From: Gammaproteobacteria bacterium
GTDB lineage: Bacteria > Pseudomonadota > Gammaproteobacteria > UBA1113
Length of the DNA stretch: 10,450 bases
NCBI GenBank assembly: GCA_019752835.1
Contig: JAIELR010000112.1
Span: 1 to 10,450 of the forward strand
Direction: 5' to 3'
The notes beneath the pieces are model-generated. The model had not been told where the DNA came from, did no database searches, and worked only from the letters and a program-made list of their open reading frames with translations. The number at the start of each line of letters is the position of its first letter. Position 1 is the first letter of the stretch. A program made the translations under genes and the position numbers. Below, in pieces: positions 1 through 5,091 of this stretch.

Positions 1-1
1 T

Positions 2-1198
2 GATTGTTTGCCCAGTGTCATTGTGCAGCTCAAAGGAAATCCACTGATAATGGGTGTACGCTATGAATTATCCTGTTTGCGATGCACCTTATGTGGAAAA
101 TATTATGTGGCTCCCCTGCCAGAAGAGGCGAAAGGTCGCGAAAAATACGATGAAACTTGTCGCTCGAGTATTGCACTTGCACGCTATTATGCAGGGTTTC
201 CTTTTTATCGCATCCAACGGATGCAAGCCTTACAGCACATACCGTTGGCCGATTCAACCCAATGGGATTTGATGCTGCAACTTTATGCTATGGTGTTCCC
301 TGTTTATCAAGCGCTGGAGCAGTGTGCGGCTCAAGGAGAATTATTCCATTATGATGATACGGGCAATCGTATTATCGAATTGAAAAAGAAAAGTCAAGCT
401 GCCCACACCACAGCCTTTATTTCAATGTGGGAGAATCATGCGATTTATTTATTTTATACCAGCCAGGCTATTGGTGGAAAAAATCTAGCATTATTATTAG
501 AGAATCGCTCGACAGAAGAACCCTTTTTTACTATGGCTGATGCTAGTTCACATAATATTCCAAAAGTTATGGATGAAAATTTAATTGCCCGCTGGATATT
601 ATGTTTTTGTCTAGTGCATGGGAGAAGAAAATTCTATGAGATACAGCATCTTTATAGCAAGGAATGTGAATTAGTTTTGGATATCATTAGCCAAGTCTAT
701 CAGAATGAGGCCTATTGCAAGAAAAACAAAGGGGATCCACCGGCGCGGTTAACTCATCATCAACAATATTCTGGGCCGTTAATGGAGGCCCTCAAGACAT
801 GGCTTAACAATCAGCTACTGCACCGCTGCCATGAACCCAATAGTGCTTTTGGTCAGGCGGTCGCTTATATGCTGCGTCATTGGCAACCGTTGACTCGCTT
901 TTTAGAAGTGGCCGGGGCTCCAATTGACAATTCACTGTGTGAACAAGCGATCAAAGTGGCCATCCGTCACCGGCGCAATTCGCTATTTTATAAAACGCAA
1001 CGGGGAGCCCAAGTCGGCGATTGCCTCATGAGCCTCATTCATACTGCAGCAAAAAATCAGGTGAATTTTTTTGATTACCTTAATGCCCTGCAACTGAATG
1101 CCCACGCCGTGAAAGCAGATCCCTCCCAGTGGCTCCCTTGGAATTACCGACAAACGTTACAACAACTTCATGCCCCACCCGTAATAAAAGCGGCTTAA
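2..1198 (+). CDS. tnpC: IS66-type transposase TnpC, 5'-truncated by window edge
   Basis: DDE transposase of the IS66 family; it would cut and rejoin the element ends. The frame is open from base 2 with no good ribosome site, so the true start lies left of the window. Counting from the TTG at position 8, an early CxxC pair (residues 26-29, CTLC) fits the zinc-binding part. The catalytic-type residues are D116/D117 in FHYDDTGNRI, D178 in FTMADASSHN and E312 in PIDNSLCEQAIK. The CLVHGRRKF block and the IRHRRNSLFYKTQRG...SLIHTAAKNQVNFFDYL tail are typical of the family. The roughly 400 residues seen fit a protein of about 500. The reading frame is intact as far as it can be seen. Unusually, it faces tnpB tail-to-tail, with one base between the two stop codons, instead of following it. 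Confidence 0.9.
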   Translation, partial: DCLPSVIVQLKGNPLIMGVRYELSCLRCTLCGKYYVAPLPEEAKGREKYDETCRSSIALARYYAGFPFYRIQRMQALQHIPLADSTQWDLMLQLYAMVFPVYQALEQCAAQGELFHYDDTGNRIIELKKKSQAAHTTAFISMWENHAIYLFYTSQAIGGKNLALLLENRSTEEPFFTMADASSHNIPKVMDENLIARWILCFCLVHGRRKFYEIQHLYSKECELVLDIISQVYQNEAYCKKNKGDPPARLTHHQQYSGPLMEALKTWLNNQLLHRCHEPNSAFGQAVAYMLRHWQPLTRFLEVAGAPIDNSLCEQAIKVAIRHRRNSLFYKTQRGAQVGDCLMSLIHTAAKNQVNFFDYLNALQLNAHAVKADPSQWLPWNYRQTLQQLHAPPVIKAA

Positions 1199-1199
1199 C

Positions 1200-1550
1200 T
1201 TAGTCAATGGGACGCCAAGGGGGTTCACACTCAATGCTAGCGGGGTCACCGTTTTGCAATAACACCTGCAGTTGCGTGCTAGTCATTGTGGCTACCTGCG
1301 TTTTTATTGTCGGCCAGTGGCGAAAGTAACCGCGTGATAAGCGTTTTTGGCATAACCAAAAGCCTTGGCTATCGTAAACCAGGATTTTAATTGAACTCGC
1401 TTTACGGTTGCGGAAAATAAAGTAATGCCCGCTAAATGGGTCAAGCGCTAAGACATTTTTGCACAACGCAATAATGCCATCCAGGCCGTTTCTAAAGTCA
1501 ATGGCTTCAATTGCCAAGTAAACTTTGTGGTTACCCGTGATACTGAGCAT
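1200..1550 (-). CDS. tnpB: IS66 accessory protein TnpB (IS66_Orf2)
   Basis: Small accessory protein of IS66 elements, needed for transposition in studied members, with exact biochemical role unsettled. The 116 residues match the usual length. The family blocks are all present: VYLAIEAIDFRNGLDGI, LDPFSGHYFIFRNRKASSIK, ILVYDSQGFWLCQKRLSRG and YFRHWP. The start is ATG at 1550-1548, preceded by GAGGG (1562-1558) at 7-nt spacing. The ATG abuts the TAA of the upstream tnpA-like frame (1553-1551), as expected for coupled tnpA-tnpB translation. The gene looks intact. Its stop (1202-1200) is one base from the oppositely directed tnpC stop, which is not the standard tnpA-tnpB-tnpC collinear order. Confidence 0.88.
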   Translation of the reverse strand: MLSITGNHKVYLAIEAIDFRNGLDGIIALCKNVLALDPFSGHYFIFRNRKASSIKILVYDSQGFWLCQKRLSRGYFRHWPTIKTQVATMTSTQLQVLLQNGDPASIECEPPWRPID

Positions 1551-1685
1551 TTACTTTCCCTCAAAAAAGGCTTTCATTAATTGGGCAAAGCTATCGGTGG
1601 TGGTGTGAATTTTCATAATTTGACCGTCAGCTCGACAAAACTCAACAATCAGAGTATTGGTTGCTGGGAATTTTTCTGGTTTATA
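1551..1685 (-). pseudogene. IS66 TnpA-like protein, C-terminal remnant
   Basis: A minus-strand frame ending at TAA 1553-1551 encodes about 44 residues, including NTLIVEFCRADGQIMKIHTT and SFAQLMKAFFEGK. This is the C-terminal style of the small IS66 TnpA-like protein (hydrophobic strand, xxDGxxMKIH, final LMxxF). It lies directly upstream of tnpB with no gap. Going upstream, the frame runs into the left arm of a 338-bp inverted-repeat element at 1683-1686 and meets a stop at 1697-1695, so the N-terminal half is missing. Identification rests on position next to tnpB and on the short sequence match. Confidence 0.65.
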
Positions 1686-1720
1686 GGCCCCATCTTACGG
1701 TCCGTGCCACAAGGGGCCAC
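1683..1720 (+). repeat. Left 38-bp terminal inverted repeat
   Basis: This arm is a perfect reverse complement of 1983-2020. Within it, GGCCCC (1686-1691) and GGGGCC (1713-1718) are themselves inverted, and ACGGTCCGT is a small odd-centred palindrome, so each arm is a mini-palindrome. Confidence 0.95.
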
Positions 1721-1982
1721 GCCAGACAGATCCACACTGGAAACTTACCAATCATACCTTCATATTCAGTTTGTGCGTCGAAAATCGATAGTTTTGAGTG
1801 ACTTTGCCCCTCATGGCTTGAATAAATCTGAATCAGCGTGCCATCAATTCCTTGTTTCTTGAGCCACGTAAAGAGAAAATGTCTCAACTTGTGTGAAAAA
1901 ATAGAGTTATCCGACCTGCATTATGTGAACATTGCTCAGGAATCTTACGTATTCCCCGATCAGTATAAGAAATTTGTTCCAA

Positions 1983-2020
1983 GTGGCCCCTTGTGGCACG
2001 GACCGTAAGATGGGGCCTAT
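1983..2020 (-). repeat. Right 38-bp terminal inverted repeat
   Basis: This arm is a perfect reverse complement of 1683-1720. The identity stops at both outer and inner edges (1682/2021 and 1721/1982 do not pair), so 38 bp is the full length of the match. Confidence 0.95.
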
Positions 2021-2310
2021 GGCAGCCATAGCTCAATAGCAGATTTTAATCGCTTTCCGCAGCTTTGATCAGTAGCAAACCATAACTTTTTTAGAGGCTC
2101 CAAAAGCTCCTCGCTTGTATAGGTCTTTTGACGTCCGGGCCTTTTATGCAAACCCATATAGCCTGTGTTGAGCAGTCTTATCGCGTGTTTTCGATGGCAA
2201 CCACTGGTTGCACAAAATTCATCGAGTAATTTGCTTTTATCTTGGCGTTTTGCCCGAAAATACCTTGTCTTCAGGCTCCGTAAGTAGAGATCCATCCTAA
2301 TTTGCCCCAT
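2017..2310 (-). pseudogene. rve-type transposase, N-terminal fragment
   Basis: The N-terminal, presumably DNA-binding, part of a transposase of the integrase-core (rve) type, most like IS1202/ISNCY proteins from memory. Family-like blocks are YLRSLKTRYFRAKRQDKSKL, LDEFCATSGCHRKHAIRLLN, RPGRQKTYTSEELLEPLKKLW and GKRLKSAIELWLP. The start is chosen as ATG 2310-2308 because AGAGGTG (about 2323-2317) lies 7-8 nt upstream and overlaps the alternative GTG at 2319. About 97 residues remain of an expected 350-450. The frame stops at a TAG right at the edge of the 338-bp inverted-repeat element, so the catalytic DDE core is gone. Confidence 0.6.
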
Positions 2311-2329
2311 CGTTGTCACCTCTTTTTGC

Positions 2330-2418
2330 TCGGTAACATCTATTTTGAGGCATCGACCTTATTTTAACTCCTTTTTTAAATCTCTTCGGTAACATTTCTT
2401 CTGAGGCAATTCACCTTA
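2330..2418. repeat. Pair of imperfect 32/33-bp direct repeats upstream of the rve transposase
   Basis: Unit 1 (2330-2361) and unit 2 (2386-2418) share TCGGTAACAT, TGAGGCA and ACCTTA in the same order, about 27 of 33 positions by eye, at a 56-bp period. They lie just upstream of the transposase fragment on its strand, so they are most likely its outer end with repeated transposase-binding sites. A regulatory role for the plus-strand gene at 2544 is a weaker option. Confidence 0.6.
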
Positions 2419-2434
2419 ATCTTATGTTGCCTCA
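2402..2434. repeat. 8-bp perfect inverted repeat with 17-bp spacer
   Basis: TGAGGCAA (2402-2409) is inverted as TTGCCTCA (2427-2434). The left arm overlaps direct repeat unit 2. It may mark the element end or be an operator about 110-140 bp before the start of the 320-aa gene. No T-tract follows on either side, so it is not a clear terminator. Confidence 0.45.
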
Positions 2435-2530
2435 AGCTAATAATTCGTTAAGATTCTTTCTGTACCGTAGGACAAATAAACGGTAAATGTTTTTCGCTGG
2501 AACTATAAAATAACAAATTTAACTTTATTT

Positions 2531-2536
2531 GAGAGG
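2531..2536 (+). promoter_or_regulatory. Shine-Dalgarno site fixing the start at 2544
   Basis: GAGAGG lies 7 nt before ATG 2544-2546. It overlaps the upstream in-frame TTG at 2529, which is therefore rejected as the start. A TATAAAAT box at 2504-2511 is a possible -10, but no convincing -35 lies at the right distance. Confidence 0.6.
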
Positions 2537-2543
2537 TATAAAG

Positions 2544-3506
2544 ATGACAGACAAGGCAACTCCTGCGGATGCTCACGAAGTATACCCCGTGTATAATGAC
2601 AAACCTAATAATGATTTCTCCCTCAGTTCTAGCGACAGTGAGGAGCAAGACTCTTTGGATGCCCCGAGCGATAATGAGAAGACAGCGCATACCATCAAAC
2701 TTTATTTGACAGATGATTGGTATAATGAGGCGACAGAGACGCTTGGCCTATTACAAGAAAGTCGATTCTCTAAGGCTATTAAAGACTATGCATCTCAAAA
2801 TACACACGCTTGCCTTTTAATTGGTTGGGAAGCTTTCTTTAAGATAACTTATATATCCAAAGCCATGAAGAGCAACCGCAATTCTGTAAACCTTAATCAT
2901 ATTGCAATAACCCCCCTACAGAGCGACGTTATTTCTGACAAAAATGATGAAATCAGCGCTTCACCTATCATAAGTATGCTAGACATGCTTCAATCAGACA
3001 GCTTCATTTATGCTGCTCAAAAAACATCCCTCGTACCTTTAATAATTCCCTCACAATATCAACCACTACTCGATAAGCGGGATGCAAGTATGTCCGATGT
3101 ACAAAAAAATGTGACATATACTTATAACAAAAAGAAAGAAGCGCGAACCAGCTATTTATGGGTAAACCCCATAACAACAGCGGCATCCCGCAACCCAATG
3201 AAAACGCTAGCGGTTAATACGGTGACGTCTGCGGCCGTAGGGGGCGCCGTCGGTGCTGGTTTGTTCGCGGCTTATCTGAGCTTATCCGGCAAAGCGATGG
3301 GCGCTGGTGCTCTTGCGGGCACCCTTGTTGCAGGACCCTTGGGTGGTTTGATAGCGGCGGTTGTGATTGGCGCCTTAGTCGCTGGTGGCGCGGCTTTGGT
3401 TGTGGGTAGCTTAGTAGCTTGCAGTATGTTTAGGGACAACCAAATTAAGAAGAAGCGTGAAGAGTTTAATGAGATACAAGCCCATCAAGACGGCCTTGTT
3501 GAATAA
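2544..3506 (+). CDS. Unknown protein with Gly/Ala-rich hydrophobic C-terminal half
   Basis: I do not recognise this 320-aa protein. Residues 1-50 are polar, Ser- and Asp/Glu-rich (SSSDSEEQDS) and probably disordered. Residues 52-200 look globular and mixed (HTIKLYLTDDWYNEA, CLLIGWEAFFKITYI). Residues about 225-293 are a long Gly/Ala/Val stretch (AAVGGAVGAGLFAAYL, GAGALAGTLVAGPLGGLIAA, VVGSLVACSM), with dense GxxxG spacing able to form two or three membrane-inserting glycine-zipper helices. A charged tail follows (NQIKKKREEFNEIQ). No signal peptide is seen. ATG 2544 is chosen because of GAGAGG 7 nt upstream. It stands alone between two graveyards of broken transposases, which suggests cargo carried by transfer. 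A membrane-targeted effector or a toxin-like pore former are possibilities, not conclusions. Confidence 0.8.
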   Translation: MTDKATPADAHEVYPVYNDKPNNDFSLSSSDSEEQDSLDAPSDNEKTAHTIKLYLTDDWYNEATETLGLLQESRFSKAIKDYASQNTHACLLIGWEAFFKITYISKAMKSNRNSVNLNHIAITPLQSDVISDKNDEISASPIISMLDMLQSDSFIYAAQKTSLVPLIIPSQYQPLLDKRDASMSDVQKNVTYTYNKKKEARTSYLWVNPITTAASRNPMKTLAVNTVTSAAVGGAVGAGLFAAYLSLSGKAMGAGALAGTLVAGPLGGLIAAVVIGALVAGGAALVVGSLVACSMFRDNQIKKKREEFNEIQAHQDGLVE

Positions 3507-3544
3507 TCCAAAGATAGGCTAAAATTTGGCCAACCAGTCCTTAT

Positions 3545-4006
3545 CTATATGCATTTAACAGATACTGGCATGCCTAAGCTCGTCATGATGTTTAAAGCGG
3601 ACGAAGCTATCCTGGCTTCGGTCAATTGTTGCGGTAATTTTCGGGCTTTTAGCGTATTGCCAAAAATTCGTTTAAAGCGTTGCATCGCAAGTTCCACATA
3701 ACTACGCAGACCATAGTTTGTCTCTTGTTGCCAAGCAAGGCGCCCATTTCCCTGAATAAATTGAATATGAGCATCCCGTTGTGATTGCCCACCGTCAGAG
3801 CAGAGGGCATTCTCGCGGGGCGGAATAATAATTTCTGCGTCCGACTGTACTGCCAGCACGGCATCATAAGTGGGCTGGCCATCATAAGCCCCGTCACCCA
3901 AAAGCTGTTTGAATCCTGCCCTAATCTGCCCTAATAAACCGGGTACAGCGGTTGTGTCACCTACTTCATTCGTTGTTAAATCACACGCAATAACCTGATG
4001 TTTTTC
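3545..4006 (-). pseudogene. IS5-family transposase, C-terminal fragment
   Basis: The frame can be read from the MITE edge at 4006 to TAG at 3547-3545, about 153 residues. Blocks typical of IS5 DDE transposases are VIACDLTTNEVGDTTAVPGL, GDGAYDGQPTYDAV (second catalytic Asp), IIIPPRENA, RDAHIQFIQGNGRLAWQQE, and YGLRSYVELAMQRFKRIFG (catalytic Glu), ending LNIMTSLGMPVS. The N-terminal half with the first catalytic Asp is missing; it is cut exactly where the 177-bp inverted-repeat element begins. An upstream TTG at 3901 is only the first in-frame initiator and not a real start. The remnant cannot be active. Confidence 0.82.
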
Positions 4007-4031
4007 GGCTCTTCGCGTCTTTGCGTGGAAT
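4007..4031 (+). repeat. Left 25-bp terminal inverted repeat
   Basis: This arm is a perfect reverse complement of 4159-4183, and the match ends at both edges. The outermost bases are GGCTCTTCGCG. Confidence 0.95.
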
Positions 4032-4158
4032 CCTATAATTTGTTAAAGTGTTGGTCTGACTAAAGATGAACTAAAAGGCCTATTAGCCTATTTCAGCGAT
4101 TGATTTTAGATATGCTTGCTTTCCTTCACTTCTCTTCAAATGTGGTCACTCCCTAGTT

Positions 4159-4183
4159 ATTCCACGCAAAGACGCGAAGAGCC
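4159..4183 (-). repeat. Right 25-bp terminal inverted repeat
   Basis: This arm is a perfect reverse complement of 4007-4031. The pair bounds the 177-bp element. Confidence 0.95.
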
Positions 4184-4530
4184 CTTTTTTCAAGAAAGCC
4201 ATCAGCTCAAGTGGTCTGCCTGAGAAAGTCACGATTGATAAATCAGGCGCAAATGCGGCAGCACTGGAACGGCTTAATCTTCTATTATTTTTATCGAGTT
4301 TATGGTGTTTGTTTATCGAGGTAAGACGAATAAAATACCTGAATAATCTGGTTGAACAAGATCATCGAGCTATAAAACGACTCACGCGGCCGATGCTGGG
4401 ATTTAAATCGTTTGAATCGGCCAACGCCACTATTGCGGGCATTGAACTTCATCACATGCTTAAAAAAGGTCAGATGGAAAACCATCAAAATTTACCTGCT
4501 TGGCAACAGTTTTCTCTCCTCGCAGTCTAG
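4184..4530 (+). pseudogene. IS6-family transposase, C-terminal fragment
   Basis: Starting at the MITE edge, the frame reads FFKKAISSSGLPEKVTIDKS then GANAAALERLN, the family's (R)SFFxKA...TIDKSGANxAA block with the second catalytic Asp. It continues with IKYLNNLVEQDHRAIKRLTR, holding the catalytic Glu, and PMLGFKSFESANATIAGIEL HHMLKKGQ, ending at TAG 4528-4530. This is about 115 residues of an expected 230-240. The N-terminal half is missing and is not found on the far side of the MITE, so a deletion and not a simple insertion made this junction. The remnant is inactive. Confidence 0.85.
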
Positions 4531-5055
4531 TGGCGTCCACTGAAAAGCTACCTTGTGTTTGGGGTACTATTTTCGACAGAACCACTTATTTTTGAAGAAT
4601 ATCAACGACGTTTGATGGAGCTTGAAAAAGCACCCGTAGATGATGTATATACTTCTCTTGAAAAGCGAAAAATAAAGTTGGAAAGAGGTATTTCATTGTT
4701 GATTGATAGTTACGCTCAACAATATATTACTAAAGATGAGTTTGAGCCAAGAGTACAGACTATGAGGAAAAATTTAAAGCTAGCCCAAGAACAACAAAAT
4801 ATGTTAATTGAGCAAAGAAATTTAACAAAAGAAATGGAATTAATCGTCACCAATTTAGAGCATTTTTCAGGTGGAATTGCTGAAAATTTAGAGCAACTAG
4901 ATTGGCATGGTAGACGAGATATGATTCGACGTGTTGTTAAAAGAATTGAAATGGGAAATGATGAGATCAATGTTGTGTATAAAGTCAATAAATTGCCTGA
5001 GCCTAAAAATAATACTGGTACGCAACATTGTTGTAACGGTATGTTCCGTTCTTAG
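4531..5055 (+). pseudogene. Large serine recombinase, C-terminal fragment
   Basis: The frame continues from directly after the IS6 stop to TAG 5053-5055. The conserved-looking part begins near residue 10 of the GTG-initiated frame at 4555 (LIFEEYQRRLMELEKAP). It is a charged, coiled-coil-like region (SLEKRKIKLERGISLLIDSY, FEPRVQTMRKNLKLAQEQQN) followed by LDWHGRRDMIRRVVKRIEMG and INVVYKV. That is the usual C-terminal end of large serine recombinases/integrases: coiled coil, then a W-xx-RR-xxIR-xxVxRI strand region. The resolvase catalytic domain with the nucleophilic Ser and the zinc-ribbon domain are missing. It is a trace of a former integrative element, with no sign that it is still expressed. 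Confidence 0.75.
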
Positions 5056-5058
5056 AGG

Positions 5059-5084
5059 GCTTCTCCTCAGCAATGGGGAGGAGC
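5059..5084 (+). other. Hairpin between converging frames
   Basis: GCTTCTCCTC (5059-5068) and GGGGAGGAGC (5075-5084) form a 10-bp stem around a 6-nt loop, with two G-U pairs when read as plus-strand RNA. On the minus strand two of these become C-A mismatches. No T-tract follows on either side, so it is at best a weak terminator. It lies 7 bp past the stop of the LRR gene and 4 bp past the recombinase remnant. Confidence 0.35.
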
Positions 5085-5091
5085 TACTCGA

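Larger units (their letters stand above)
1683..2020. mobile_element. 338-bp element with perfect 38-bp inverted repeats (MITE-like)
   Basis: The first and last 38 bases are exact reverse complements. If the ends are taken as GGCCCC...GGGGCC (1686-2017), the flanking dinucleotide is TA on both sides (1684-1685 and 2018-2019). That would fit a TA-target element (IS630/Tc1-mariner style), but the family is inferred and was not matched. The 262-bp interior has no intact gene. One minus-strand frame (about 1920-1721) gives an unrecognised peptide with FLFTWLKKQGIDG and FDAQTEYEGMIGKF, which may be an internally deleted remnant. The element sits between a truncated IS66 tnpA-like gene and a truncated rve-type transposase. 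Confidence 0.7.
4007..4183. mobile_element. 177-bp MITE-like element with perfect 25-bp inverted repeats
   Basis: Bases 4007-4031 and 4159-4183 are exact reverse complements, starting GGCTCTTCGCG at each outer end. From memory this resembles the GGCTCTT-type termini of ISL3-family elements, which duplicate 8 bp. The flanks TGTTTTTC (3999-4006) and CTTTTTTC (4184-4191) agree at 6 of 8 positions, weakly consistent with that because both are T-rich. The 127-bp interior is AT-rich and encodes nothing recognisable in any frame, so the element would be non-autonomous. It separates an IS5 fragment from an IS6 fragment, both cut exactly at its edges. Confidence 0.75.

Noticed and set aside
1581..1862. 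Plus-strand 93-aa open frame
   Set aside because: It overlaps the tnpA-like remnant and the inverted-repeat element on the other strand, lacks a plausible ribosome site and resembles no protein; a shadow frame.
1681..1920. Minus-strand frame inside the 338-bp element (LRHFLFTWLKKQGIDG...)
   Set aside because: It has a protein-like look, but the start would be TTG with no ribosome site, it runs through the inverted arm and matches no family I know. Mentioned only as a possible remnant.
2411..2426. CTTAAT-like motif resembling a Legionella PmrA box
   Set aside because: Only one half-site is clear and the second is degenerate in AT-rich DNA, so no regulator site is claimed.
2583..2606. VYPVYND near the N-terminus of the 320-aa protein as an EPIYA-like phosphotyrosine motif
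   Set aside because: It lacks the E-P-I-Y-A pattern; two Tyr near acidic residues are too weak a signal.
5059..5084. Rho-independent terminator shared by the LRR gene and the recombinase remnant
   Set aside because: The stem is good on one strand, but no T-run follows on either side, so it is reported only as a hairpin.
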